Below, piece after piece: positions 39,831 to 52,705 of a stretch of DNA of 64,000 nucleotides. Made by a program: the position numbers and the translations under genes. How positions within the stretch are numbered: the first letter of the stretch is position 1; every line of letters begins with the position of its first letter. A model generated the notes under the pieces. That model worked only from the letters and a program-made list of their open reading frames with translations, was not told the DNA's origin and ran no database searches. Source of the DNA: Fasciola hepatica (Eukaryota > Platyhelminthes > Trematoda > Plagiorchiida > Fasciolidae); assembly GCA_948099385.1 (NCBI GenBank), contig CANUEZ040000061.1:12632001-12696000 (forward strand), written 5' to 3'.

Positions 39831-42800
39831 CGAACACAGAGTTTAGCCAGTTGGCCAACACTGGGCTCTTTTCTTAAACAAACTATCCAGTGTGCAGTGT
39901 AGGTCACAAGTTATACCCAAGCTGTCTAAACGGAGTGCCAGCTAACCACTGACTGATCAGAACAGAAAGCCTGTTGTTCGGTGAACCGTCAGTTGGTTAA
40001 GCCAAAACATAGCAAGCATCTCTTGAACGTCTTATTTTAGCTATACCACGAGCAGGAAAATCAACCGCTGGTTAGCCAAAGTTCACTGGACTGAGACGAA
40101 CGTTGACCATTGTAAGCCAGTTCGCGGACCCGGATGGGGCAGGCCTCTATGTCAAGCCCCACAATTCTTATTGTCTAATCACTCAGTTAACTGACAACTA
40201 TGCTGCTTCGGCAAGAGTACTTTATAATTTTGCGTAATGAGTTCGCAGTTGATCATTGAATCATTGAAAAGGGTCTCCGAAAAGAATAGTTTAGATGCAG
40301 AAATGAAATATACATTCAATAAACAAACTTCTTTTGAACAGAAACGGATTCTAGAGGTAGTGCAATGTTTGCCATTTGAGGGTTCTGTCGTTCAACGTAT
40401 CCAATACCATTATTCTATCACTTGTCCCGGAGGGCCACAAACTTATGCTATTCGCCAACCATTGATTTAGTGGAAGAGGCAAAAAACGACTTATTCAAGG
40501 GGAAAATTGACCAGTCATCGATGGAACATTGGCTTTCCGCTCAAGCTTGATTTTATGCCAACAAGCTATTTCTGATGAGGCAAGTACTGGCGAATTTCAC
40601 CTGCCTCTATCCTGGAGGCTGGAAACAAATGCGTAAATCACTTGGGGCCTCCCATGACACAACTAAACACCGACGAATACATAAGGTCGTTTACTGTTCC
40701 ACTGTAAGTATATTCCCCAAATAAGTATGACAGAAACCAAAAATTGTCTATACTGCCAGGCCATCAAGTAAGCCAAGAAGTAAAATGAGAGGCATCTTCT
40801 TAGAAATTCCCATGTAAGACATTCTTACAAAACTCCCATGTGAACATTCATTCGAATCGAATACGTGTTCAGCCTCAAACAGCCATGCCACACCGTGTAC
40901 ACCTGCAGTATCTCGAGTGACCTATTTGGCTTACCAGTAATTTTGCCGAAGAAACAGCAATATGATAAAGCGACAAAGCTTCACAGTGCCTTCCAGCTAC
41001 GAGTAAATTTACTTTTTCATTAGATAGGATACGTGATTTTTCAAACAAATCCACAAATACACTTAGAAATATTGACCGCTGTGTACCAACTCAGTACAAA
41101 CCAGCAATTAATACAGACGAGCTTTGAACTAACAAGTGACAATTAATCGGTCATGGTTGCTGCCATGACACGCAAAGCAGTGCTATCGTAGCAAAGAAGG
41201 TACGACAGGAGAGGAATACCTGCTTTTGAGCAGCGAAACAAGTCACATCGGGTAATCGTATACGACCGTTTATATAGTTCTTTTTTTAGACTGCTTCGTA
41301 GCAGCATAGATCCCCTGGTGGCCTGAGCCTTCTGGTCAGATGCCTGTGGCTATTAGCTTGATTCTTTCGCGCACTTTTCCCATCCTGTTGGTCCTTTTGT
41401 TCTGTTAGCCTCTCTTATGGACTATCTTGTTGGTTGCCTAAGATTCAGCTGTGTCCTGTCTGTTTGGCCGTATGCCTCTTTTAACCTGCTCTGGAATGCT
41501 TCCGACATATTCACCGTCTGCCCTTTGGTCTGTGACTCTCGTTTGGTTGGCTCGACCGGTTTGTTGTTTGCATCGTTCTGTTGGTCCATCTTTCCCGCTA
41601 CACTATACCATCAATGTTTAACACAATCACTACGTAGATATAATTTTATTTGGGTAGTAAGGAGCGTGAATGGACGAAGAGTCCATTTTTAGAATCCCAG
41701 AAGATTCTTCCAATTTTTTTTTCACCGGTTAACACCTCTAACCTCAAGAACGAAAACACAAATTCCAAGTTTGGATTTTCGCTATAAGTAGTACCGAATA
41801 TTAGCTGGATGACAGGAAAAAAACTCCTCAGAAGCATACGACTGGTTTTAGGGTTGTTGTAGCTTATTCGATATGCGTATTCGGTACTTCTCTTCCCAAT
41901 CGTTCCCATACTTGAATACTCCACAACTGGTTAATGGCGGCAACCTCGCTCAATTTGGAAACGCTGGAGGTCTAACAATCACTAATAGGATCGGAAAAAG
42001 ATATAATAGTGGAGATCTAGTTTAAATGTCTACAGTGTCGTCTGTATGATCCATAATATGATACAGTCTCTTCATCTGCCTGTAGCAGGTCCCAGGTCAT
42101 TTCATGTGTGGTAAACAGCACCCAATGACTGTAGCTGGAGCAAGTTGGTTCGAAGTGCACCGGTCCCGAACAGCGTCGCTAGACCAGCATTCCTGGGCAT
42201 ACGAATTTTCTCTGAATATGTCTCATGTAACAAATACAAGCCTGGTTGAGACATTATATACCGTCGGTTAAGATTCCGCTTGAGTGACAGCTACTTGGAA
42301 CAATGTGTGGACCGCGGGCTGAATCATAGCCAGCCTGAATCCAAATGTTACCTTTGTTCTTTTGATTTCACGTGCAGTCACGTTTTGTGTTTAGCTGTCA
42401 TTTTAATACTACCTGAAGCGTCACCATCGTCCCTGAAAATCCTGGGCGGCTCGCTGTATCTCGCAAGTCCAATCTTAAATCCAGTCTCCTGTGAGTGCCA
42501 ATAGAGCTCCCTAGAAATATTAGCCAACGGCAATGATATCTCTTATCCTTTATAGTTTTCTTATCTGTCAGTTTTATTTACCGCAGTCCAGTTTTATTCT
42601 AATTTAGCTCGACAAGACTGATAAGTTCTAATTAGTTTAATTACCAGTTTATTGAGTTTTCAGTCAAGTGCGGTTTCTCAAAGAGCCTTCAAATCTCGCA
42701 AGCTATTTTCACACACGTGCCGTCCAGCCGGTTAAAGATGGGTTGTGTCTTTACTGAATCAACTTGACATATATCAATATAGCGGGAAGGTTTCACGACC

Positions 42801-44900
42801 AAAATATGCGCTTAAGGGTCTCCTCCAGATTCACAAGATACCTTTTATAAAGGGTTTACAAAATCAGCGAGTCACAGAGCATACCGTTTTCTGACTTTAA
42901 CCACATTAGAAGGGATAGGACAACGGCAGAAGCTTGCAGTGATTATCGTATTGCTCTGGGAAATATGCTGAATATTCAAGTTATTCTAATCTTGAGACGG
43001 GAAATATTTTTCGAAATTTATTCTAAAAATGCCCTTTCCAAATTTCCCCCGGAAGCGCATTATTGATAAATTATGTGGATTCCCATGGCTGATAGATTGT
43101 CTTGGAACAGATTTCACATCTCAATTTTTTAACCTGCAATTTTGAGAAAAATACCTCCAGTTTTTACCCACCTGCACATTAAAAAAACGTCACTATTTAC
43201 TTACAAATGAAGTGCATTGGAATTGTTTGCTGTTACTGGCCAGTAAACTGTTTCCAGTCATACATATGTGTATATATATCATCATCGATCACGATCAAAT
43301 GTTAAGGTAACAGCAAATACTAATTTAAAGGAGCTACCATTCAGCAGTTTTCAAATTGAGCAGAAAAAGTATTTTTCAGTTATCGGATGAACTATTGGTA
43401 AAGCAAGCCACGAAAAACGAAATCAGTCCCGTGGCATCAAACAAAGTACAAACTACCTGAAGATGGTTTTTGATTATTTATATTTGGCCGAATTTTTTGA
43501 ATTTGATTTGTCATGGTTGCTTTATATACACCTTTCTAGGGACTTTATGAGGCAGACCGCAAGATTCAGTTTCAGTTTTTATTTTAAAATTATCTTTTCG
43601 CATTCTATAATTTTCCGAAGGAAAAAATCATTTTCCTCTTCTTCAGTGGTAAATACACTTTTTTGTTCTTGTGGCATCAGTTTACAATGCTAAATGTCTA
43701 TTTTGTGTTTTCCACCTTTTCATCACAAAAGTTTGATTTGCTTCCATGACAAGATGCAACGTAGAAGCAGAGTTTTTAATGCAGTCTGTGGCAAGCAAGT
43801 CTGGTTGTTGACCACTTCTGTCCATAATTCTCTCTCTCATCTTAATGATATCAAAGGGAAAGAAAGCCCACATCAAAAACCGGGAATAATTCTTCTAGAG
43901 GTTTTTACTTCGTAAATATTTCAAGACTTCACGGTCAGTACACTTACCGGGTGAAAAAAGAGATCAAACAACTTTCGTATGCTTCACCCTCATAAAAGTA
44001 TTTCTAGCCCCACTTAAAACACTTCCAGAATGAAGCTCGCATAAAGGCACCCGCGCCTACACACGTTCTCTGTAGGAAACCTCAGATGGTCAGTTTCAGC
44101 TAGTACGCTCACCTTTATGTATTTAGCTACTGTCAATAATTTCAGTAGCCAAAACGGGAAGTCAAAAATCCTACGGTAGCACATTGCTGGAGTTGTGTGA
44201 ACATCGATAAATTTCATCCGTCTGCTTGTTTTTAACAAATAGATGGAGGGGGAGGGTGCTGGTAAGCAACAAGGAAAGGAGTAAAACCAGTTGAGTTACA
44301 GGCGAAGTACTTTTGCGAAGTCGCCTACACGTATACGGCGTGTTTGAATGTTGATTGAAAATTTCGGATGAACCACTGAAAAAGTAACCGAATCTCTCTG
44401 GATATGATTTGGAGGGAAAGAGGTACATCTAAAGTAGTATAGTTAGTCGAATCCTAAAGCACACATTACCTAAAAGGAGTGTGTAAAATAAATCTAACTG
44501 TTTCACAAATTACTGCTTTCCTTAGTATTAAAATGAGTCATGTGCGAAATTACTGAATGCCTTGAGCTACTTCGCCGATTCGATTTATTTGAGCAATTTT
44601 GCCGTAGGGCCGTTTTATATTCACTTCTGCGAAAGTTGCCGCACTGAAATAAAAAGAGCCAAACCAACATTATCTAATTCCATATGAGTGTAGATTTCTT
44701 TACCTGTATGCACTAATTATAGAACATTCATAAAAGTTTCCACAAGCTCATATACTAATAGTTGTAAACACAAAATACCTAGTTTCCCTTAGCCACATTT
44801 CGCCATTTTACCTTACAGGAATTGTCACGATGCTTTTGCTGATGTTGAAAGAAACTGATCTCACTAGCTGACTTCATTTTTCTGCTCTGTCCGAGGATAG
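39831..44900. other. Intergenic, no gene recognised
   Basis: The 39830-40150 stretch contains several TTAGCCA/TTGGCCAAC-type words in both orientations and may be another MITE remnant. A 77-codon frame at 40237-40470 (AATGAGTTCG start) is open and protein-like but unassigned. From 41280 to 41640 the + strand is pyrimidine-rich and resembles the 3.8-5.6 kb tail in composition. The rest is AT-rich and featureless to me. Confidence 0.4.
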
Positions 44901-45047
44901 ATATATATTGGAAAAAGTAGCAAAGTTCTGGCGCTTCGAAGCAATAGTATTATTCTCAAACTCGAAGCTTCCACTGAGATTCGCGAAATAGAAAACAGTG
45001 CAGCTGTATACGTCGTTGAGTTAAAAAATATTTGGACTTTCCCTGTG
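44901..45047 (+). CDS. Candidate internal exon, unknown gene
   Basis: After a pyrimidine-rich stretch and an AG (44899-44900), 49 codons stay open: IGKSSKVLALRSNSIILKLE, STEIREIENSAAVYVVEL, KNIWTFPV. They end at a canonical donor (CCTGTG/GTAAGT at 45047/45048). The exon would be phase 0 at both ends. An in-frame TAG immediately precedes the acceptor, as expected if translation starts only after splicing. No partner exons or protein family were identified, so this is a weak, splice-signal-based call. Confidence 0.3.
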
Positions 45048-46894
45048 GTAAGTAGCACTGATCTCGTGTTTATTTCAGGAGAAAATCCACGTCTAGTTTG
45101 AGGGCTAGACATCAAAAACATGAGCACTTATTGGAGCAAATTATTGCCGCAGACAGATAACTATTTGCGAATTCAACTCTTTTTCAGAGATCAGTTTTAT
45201 GGAATAAAAATGGACCGTTTTGAAGGCTGAACCTCAAATCAAACGCGAATAAGTGATTAAAAATGCGAAGCCAATTTCGTATTTGGTACAAAACTATCAA
45301 TTTCAAAGAGGTAGAGAGAAATGAATTGAAAAATGAAGAGAAACAACAGGATGTTGACCAGGACTTACATTTTGTTGCGCATAATAAGAGCCTATTTTTC
45401 ACATAATTTAATTATATTCACACCTATATATATGTGTATACATACGTATATAGCTGAAAATCACTTCGTGCTTCATATCAACAGGTCTAGGAAGCTACTT
45501 CCAAAGACTCAGCTGGTGACAGTCACAGACATGCATTGGAAGCACTTGAGGGAATCCTGAGAAACCAGACTATTCCAGTAATATCACTCAAGCGATCATG
45601 CTGAACCCATTGTTTCGCATGTTATTTATCAGTTCACTTGTAGCTACGGTGATGTACGCGAGATAGAACGAATCGCTGTTTGACTCAACGGCTGTCAGAA
45701 TACATACACAAATGGCTGTCAAAATCGATAACCTAACCAGCTGAGATGATACACAACGACGTAAAACTGCCGGCCTATTCGATCACAAGACAAAGTTGAC
45801 CGGACCGAATCTTTCAGACTGTTGGGTAGTTCAATAAAGAAACCATTTGTATTCAGCGAATCGATTTTTATCATGATTCATTAGCATTGAAATGTTTACC
45901 AAGAAACTTTGCTTAATCTGTAAAAAAACCAACAGGCCTCACTCTTCCCCACCTTACTTGTTGTGACAGCTTTCATAGAGATGCATTTCGCGTGAATTTT
46001 TGCCTGTGGGATCATACAATCATTAGTGTACGAAAACCAGGCTTTCTTTCTATTTGATCTAGCTCACTGAATAGTTATATACGACCTGCTAAAAGCCTTG
46101 GAATCTTCAGTTTGTGCTTCTGTAATTGACCATGTCTACTAATTCAAATATGGTAAAAGATTGCGAAAATGCCGACGTGTGTATAATACCACCGGTTTAC
46201 TTTCACAAAAAATGGAAGGGGAGTAGGTGGACGCATATAATTCTACACACTGCTCTATTAGGTCATATTTAAACCAAAATGCCACAATTGTTGAGTCACT
46301 AGTATATATTCAAAACATTTACAGTTTTATATTTCTTCGTTTTTTGCAATGATTGTTCAATTTTTATGTTAATTTAGAAAGTACAAGTTACTGTAACTAA
46401 ATCACGATAGGATTACTATGTGTACTTATGCTTCCTCAAGGATACAGACAGTAAGAACAGCGTTACAAGCATCTGGAAGGTTAAGGCAGTTTAGCCGCTC
46501 AAAGTAGCGAACAATCTGATCGCCTGACCAGTCAGCGAAAACGGAAACTAAGGCTATCAATAACTAGGATGTTTTGGGAAATATTTGAATGTCATTGACA
46601 GTTCTTGTCTTGAATCCATTTCACCGGTGACTGCAGTTGAACAAGATTACTGACACACATATTTCCTCGGTGGTAAGATCGTAGTGATTCCTCAGGTTAC
46701 TCGGTTTTTCTTGCATGTACGTGAAAAGCAAACTTATTCCAAGTCGGACTAATTATGTTAAAAAGGAGGGCGAATGAGGGAATGTTTTCCTAACGGGAAC
46801 GGATAATAAAATGGTTTGAGCTAATAATATAGGTAAATTTACTTTACCTCATGAAGGCAATGGATGAAGTTAGTGGAGCATTGCATTATGTATG

Positions 46895-46895
<1 letters not shown>

Positions 46896-46927
<32 letters not shown>
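46896..46927. repeat. (GT)n microsatellite
   Basis: About 16 GT units without interruption. Confidence 0.95.
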
Positions 46928-46928
<1 letters not shown>

Positions 46929-46974
46929 AAAAGAAGTGCAGTGTAATCTGAGTAACAGTCTGGTGTATGAGATC

Positions 46975-47307
46975 CTAAAAACAGCGTAAAAAAGAATGAC
47001 AGTGCTCAATAATCTGGAGTGAATAAGTAAGGCTATCCACGTCATCTAAATCCAAGGTTGCTTCCAAGAATGCCACGCAGTTAGTTAGACAGCTGGATAT
47101 CACAGTCGGATGTTGCTGATCTGGCCCAATCGCGAAGTACAACTGGAAGTAGGAAATCGCATAATCCAGCTGAGAACAGCGTAGCTGAATCTGCCGTTTT
47201 GTACACAAATCCCAACCGCAGTCTTGGTCATACCAAGAGTTGAGCAAAATGCCGACCCAAAGGACTAGCCCCAGCGACAAACTTAAGGAAAACGGGCCCA
47301 CGGTCAT
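46975..47307 (-). CDS. Hypothetical small secreted or membrane protein
   Basis: An open frame of 110 codons runs from ATG 47307 to TAG 46975. The N-terminus looks like a signal peptide or anchor: TVGPFSLSLSLGLVLWVGIL (residues 2-21). The rest is soluble with eight Cys, including CGWDLC, SSCLTNC and CHSFLRC, which would suit a secreted disulphide-bonded protein. The frame stays open for 15 codons upstream of the ATG up to a possible acceptor (CTGGACAG), so it might instead be a terminal exon. It lies 859 bp upstream of, and divergent to, the four-TM gene. No family recognised; a chance ORF is possible. Confidence 0.3.
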   Translation of the reverse strand: MTVGPFSLSLSLGLVLWVGILLNSWYDQDCGWDLCTKRQIQLRCSQLDYAISYFQLYFAIGPDQQHPTVISSCLTNCVAFLEATLDLDDVDSLTYSLQIIEHCHSFLRCF

Positions 47308-48165
47308 AGTACAGTCGTCAATTAACCGGCCACACTGACTGTCCAGCAGCAAAGGAAATCGTCACGTGGATGCGAAAATCACTGCGCGTGCGTACATCAG
47401 GAAGCTTCAAAGCACGTCTTCACACTGCTTGAGCTCTTCTACGAAGAATTAACAGGTACGTAAATCAAGGCTCCGATTTCCTTATGAAAATTCACCATTT
47501 TTATTTGAATATATTATTTAACTTCCCTGCTACACAAAAAACAATATGTTTATACCCTGTAAGCTGATTCGATTGCTTACTGTTGGCATATTTTGTTTAT
47601 TTCGACTACTTGCGAACTTCCACTGACAGCCAGAAAAGTCAGTCATTTTAACTTTATGCGCTGAGAAAATACTCGTCAACGGCAGGGAAAGATTTCGTTG
47701 TCACATGAACTCACGCCACAAACTAGCCAGTTCCGGTACACTCAATTCCAGATACAACCAACAAAAACGAAATTAAAGTTACTTCTCAAACAACTAGTAC
47801 ATCCTCTATCTACAGTAAAAAAGCACAAAATAATATCATGAACTTATCAAGTTCAAAAAATGGTCGCCTTCTTTGCCCCTCAGCAAGTTGGTCCAACCAC
47901 ACTTCGTTAAAACAGACGCGTTTGGCATCAGTTATTTCAGCCCACAAAGACAAGGTCCATCGATCATGGCTGCATGTCGAAAAATACTTGTCCTTTTACT
48001 TGTAAGAGCCAATAAGAGCTGACTTGAGCAGTCATACAGGCATGCACGCTATTAGAAACACACACGCACGCGCGAATACAAAGATTACGAGCAGGCTCAT
48101 GAAAACTGCCAGAGAGAGCACACAGTTGTTTCTCAGTACTGTCGCCCCGTTCGAGAGAGTTGGCA

Positions 48166-48314
48166 ATGGGAGACCAACCTACCAAGATCGGTGGTGAGCC
48201 GCATCGGGGATTGGCAAGAGTGTCACCTCTTTACGCCACATACCTTGCAAATTTAGTGCTCATAATTGTGTTGGGAATAGTAGGAGCTTCATTGAACGGG
48301 AGAGATCAAGGCAA
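48166..48314 (+). CDS. Four-transmembrane protein, exon 1
   Basis: This is the first of three phase-matched coding exons that together give a 156-residue protein. ATG 48166 opens a 21-residue hydrophilic N-terminus (GDQPTKIGGEPHRGLARVSP) and a first membrane helix (YLANLVLIIVLGIVGASL, about residues 26-43). The exon ends in ...GGCAA at 48314, before a GTAAAC donor, leaving two bases of a Lys codon. The whole protein has four predicted membrane spans with short loops and cytosolic ends, like small tetraspan/MARVEL-type proteins. I cannot name the family: no tetraspanin CCG motif and no claudin W-GLW-C-C motif is visible. Intron 1 (48315-52523) is 4.2 kb and holds a Penelope-like fragment; a further exon within it is not excluded. 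Confidence 0.7.
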
Positions 48315-50061
48315 GTAAACTGTTTTTCTTTGACTGAATATACGTGTGCGGGTTTATTCAGGCATCTGTAAATATTTCACCCTAACACAATTGTGAATTG
48401 GATCTCTTTTGCTGCTAGTTTTTTCTATGAATAAAGTAACTTTTTTCGAAAGCCTAATAAATCAGTTTACCCGAGAATAGTTCGTTTCGGCGGCATCATT
48501 ATTATACTTTTACCATTCAGCCAACATATATAGATAGAAGAATTCCCCTCCTCGGCCACCTTTCCAGTCGAAAAAGAGCATAAAAGCGGTAAAATATCCT
48601 CGCCCTTGCAAGAGGTGAGACTACGTTACGCTCGCTCTAATTAGCAGTGAAGTTCTCTCACTTCTACTTAAATATTCATATCATGTCAGCTTTTTGCCGA
48701 ACTAGATTGCACTAGGAGTGCAGTCCGCTCGGTTAAACCCGAAATACGAGTGATTCGGAATCTCAACCCTTTTATCGCTAACCAATTTCTTTTTGACGAC
48801 TTTTGGGTGGTGCGGCAAATGTTAGCACTTTTTAGGAAGCAAATACATAATGCCATATTTTCGTAGCCATTCTAGGGCTTTTATCCCCTTTCATTGCATT
48901 TCGTCGACCGAGCTTATCTTGACAGTATTTTCACCAAGAGAGATAAGGAAAAGTAATCGTAAAATGAATGATTTAATTCACTGTTTTGACATCTAAGTGT
49001 ATCACAAACGAAAATCTATGTGCTTTAATGGACAGAAAAAGTTGGTGAATATCTCGTATATATTTCACCGCTGAAAAATCAGTTTGCAGACCTGTGCACC
49101 GACAGCCAGATGCGGGCTGAAAAAAACTGAATGAAAGACAGTGAGATCGTTCCGGATACTTGTCCAGACAGCTCAAGCGAGGCCAAAAGTAATACGTACG
49201 GCTTGTTTGCTTTTAACTTAGCTGTTTGTTTTTCGTCTCGAAGACTGATCATTATTGATCAAAGGACAAGGTAGAATGGAGGAAGAAGGTGCACAAGTAG
49301 AATGAACGCTAGTTTAGCTTCGAAGGAATATGCTGATATGTTAAAAACGAAAGCAAAAACTTCACAGTGTTCAAAAATACGAAAATAATATGACTCCGAT
49401 TTTCGCTTTGTATGGTACCAGACTGGAGATAGAAGTCTCTCTAAAATCCAAGGGTTTATATGTTTTACTGCTTCGTAGTTCAAATAATAAGGAAATTCCG
49501 TTTGAATATCCAAACGAACAAATGAATGAATTTCTGAACACAACTGTTTTGCGAAATATGGATTGCGTACAATTGGTACTCAGGACTATGTGTATGTAAT
49601 TTGGCTTCTATTGATTACGTTTTCTTAAACTCACAAACATCGTCAGTTCATAGGATGACGGTAGGAAAGACAACATCAACAGGCTGAGATCTTCGTTTAC
49701 GGTGAAAGCACGTCCACTTGAAGTGTAGCATCAAGGCACAAAAAAGAAACCACTTAGAAGCTGTAGGAGCAGACCATACCATCCGAAACAAATGGCGTGC
49801 TTAATACGGCTATACGGAATAGCGAACCATGTAGAGCTCTAATAGGCAAAGAGTGGAAGTGAAATGGGACTGCAGGACGGTCCACAACAAAAACCACTAA
49901 GAATAACTTATGGTAGAAGAAAGCACAATGGTCAGCAAAATGAAATTTTGCATAAATCTGATTAGAATTGCTTGAAAAGTCCCATGAACACATTAAAAAA
50001 CAACATTGGGGAGCGAACAGTTGTTTTCAATGATTCCTAATCTTGCTCTTACACATCATTT

Positions 50062-51150
50062 AGGTGACAGTTATGCTTGCCCCTGGCTGGATTGAAGGTC
50101 ATTTTTTACAATAGGTGTGGTGTGTGTGTGTGTGTGGGGGGGGGGGTTGGTGTGTGGTGATGCTGAACCTACCACTGTTAGTGGGTTTTCAGAGGTCATT
50201 TCTCGTTTTGGATGCTCCGTCTTTGGCCAAGGCAACTGAAGTGCCTGAACTAGTCGCTTTTGCGCACGAAGATCCGGGCTTAGTAGACGTGTGACGATCT
50301 CTTCGGCCGTGGCCAGGGTCCGCAGTCGGACTGCCTTCGATCGGTTAGGGGGAACACGATACATACAACACTGAGTGAGTCATTCGGGTGGATTCTATGA
50401 CCACTATCGATTAGAGGACTAAGAATAGAACTGTTGATTGTGCCCGTCTTCCCGTGATTCCACCACTTCGGGTGGTGCCCTTTGATGCTTTGAGGCAGGC
50501 GCCTGGCCGTGCACCACACGCGCACCTGAACAAATAGATAATCATGTATGAGGCCACCTAAGGTAATAGGTCTTTCACGTGCATTCGGATGATCGGCGAA
50601 GTGGAGAAGATGCTTTTCAGTTTTGAAGCTGGAAATGATGAGTTCACAATTGCTCCAAGTGATCTTGTTAATCATTCTGTATGCCTATCGCTTTTGAATG
50701 GTACTTTCACGAAAAGTTCCTTCTTTGGGACCCAGGCAAACCTTTCTGCGGGTGTAGTTGGTTCAGTATTCTTAAAGATAAACTTCTCTGGATCCCCTTT
50801 TTCCTGAAGTGATTGTTTTATGAGTTTCAGTTCCTCTTCCAGAGTATCCTGCGAGAATATGCTACGGGGCCTGAAGGCTAGATATCGGACTAGGTTCCTC
50901 TTATAGTGCAATGGAACAAAACTATGAAAGTTTGTGTATTGGCCGTTCCACGTTTTCTTTCTGTAGACTCGTCGTTCGATAGATCCATTTTCCCGTCTGG
51001 TGATCAACACATCGAGGAAAGCTAGTTTGTTTTCGGCTTCTGTGTCCATAGTGAAAAATACCACACCATCCCTCCACCACACCACACACCTATTGTAAAA
51101 AATGACCTTCTGCCTAGCCAACTGTCAATCAAATGCATAACTGTCACCAA
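50062..51150 (-). mobile_element. Penelope-like element fragment (RT C-terminus and GIY-YIG endonuclease) flanked by inverted repeats
   Basis: Minus frame 50672-51121 contains ENKLAFLDVLITRRENGSI, VYRKKTWNGQYTNFHSFVPL and HYKRNLVRYL, the conserved tail of Penelope-type RTs (family: LPFLDVLVxRxxxxxxTxVYRKPTxTxxYLxxxSxHPxxxKxxxVxxL). The overlapping frame 50280-50675 gives PKWWNHGKTGTINSSILSPL and DSGHRI, the second half of the GIY-YIG endonuclease typical of these elements (family: HxxxxxxxxSxIAxHxxxxxHxI). The frame changes and the 5' part of RT is absent. About 65-75 bp at each end are inverted copies: GGTGACAGTTATGC and AAGGTCATTTTTTACAATAGGTGTG occur at 50062-50122 (+) and at 51075-51142 (-). 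It lies antisense within intron 1 of the four-TM gene. Confidence 0.75.
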
Positions 51151-52523
51151 TATGACGTAAGGAATCTCCGAAAACAATTGTTTGCTCTCCCAAGTTGTTT
51201 TTCCAGTCTGATTAGCTAAAATACTACCAGTCCTAAACAGCGAGAGTCCGCTGCGCTGAAACGCGAAATCCAAAGAAATTTATCAAAAAAATTTGGCGCG
51301 GTAAGTTTCAAATTAAGGTTCAAATTTGTTTAGTCATTACTGTTAGTGATGTTTCTATAACTCGAAGATAGTTGGATTTGGGTTCGAAATTGTTTTGTGA
51401 ATCGGGCATTAAGAGTTGTAACAGATGCTAAACGAATGTGAGTCACGGAGTTGTGAGATTGCACAATTTATTTCCCGAATCATCCTGCTGCATCTCAATG
51501 GGCTCCTGCTGCGGAAAATGTACAGTACTTGGTCTCCCCCTCCAACTATAATCACCAAAGAAGGGTAAGGCACACATATTTCTTGTAGGCTTGGCGTGGG
51601 TTTTGGCCGATTTCTGTAGCACCTGTAAACCTTAACGATCAGGAACTCATGTTACTACCGGTCATGTGACTTGTTTCAGAAGAATGTCTTACTATTTATG
51701 ATGCCGTTATCTTGCACGTTTTTCGACTTACACAGCCTCTTATTTTTCTCTCTGTTTTGACCCAGCCTAGAATGTGTTTGTCTACATGATTAATCAAATC
51801 CATATGAATCGGATGCGCTACGCGTTTAAGAACTTTTAGTGGTTTGGCGTTCATGCTATTTCATAAGTCTTTCTGTGACAACTCACACCGGTTACTACTA
51901 TGAAGCTAGCTTCTAAATCTGTACCAGTCTTAATAAGTCTACATCACAGGCATCATAAAAGCCGCACTAGACGTCGGTTGGCAGAAACCACAAAACTGAG
52001 GGTGAATGCAAACGATACCAATAAAACAATGGAAAAGATTCTCCGGAAGTGAACACCAGCTGGGAGGCCTTTTTGTTGTTCAAGAAGTCCGCAGTTTGAT
52101 AATCCCACTCAAGAAAAGGAGAAACACGTGATTTGTCGAAGCATACATTGTGTGGTTTCAAGCTTATGGACTGAGGTCACGAAGACCGAACGATATGCAT
52201 CCTCCAAGAAACATTAGAACAGGGCGAATCGCGATACTACATTTCAACTCCTACGATTTGAAAAGACAACTGATCCCCATTCAGATCACTGCCAACTGGG
52301 TTCACATAATAGAAATTTAAAAAGCTATTGAATGGTTGATAGACGCGTCAATAATAGCAATTTCTTTAGTTACCCAAGGTTTGCTGGCGGGTACCAGTAC
52401 CTTCTCATGCTTCAGTTTAATTTCTTTTTAGTGGAAACACTAGTTATTCAAAATATGCATTCAGATAGTGTGTGTAATACATTCGCAAGGTTTTAGCTAT
52501 TCCGTATTTACTGAGTGACTCAG

Positions 52524-52705
52524 AGTTGTGTTTCCAATTGCCACAGCTTTGCCAGATGCGGCTCGAAAGGCAACTTTGGCGTTCACAATTATCGGATTCC
52601 TGTTCATTTTATTCGCGGCTGTCGTTGAAATCTTGATCATGCTCAAATTAGGGAGTTCCAAACTTCTTCTCCAATTTGCAATGTTGGGGCTGATGACATT
52701 GGCGC
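52524..52705 (+). CDS. Four-transmembrane protein, exon 2
   Basis: The exon begins after GTGACTCAG with the one base needed to finish the Lys codon of exon 1 (AA+A). It encodes residues 51-110: an external loop (VVFPIATALPDAARK), a second membrane helix (ATLAFTIIGFLFILFAAVVE), a short charged turn (LKLGSSK) and the start of a third helix (LLLQFAMLGLMTLA). It leaves one base (C) before the GTAAGT donor at 52706. The in-frame TGA just upstream of the acceptor shows that the frame is only open after splicing. Confidence 0.75.

Noticed and set aside
42130..42180. B-box-like GGTTCGAAGTG, possible SINE
   Set aside because: No second copy was seen in the window and no A box or simple-repeat tail could be defined.
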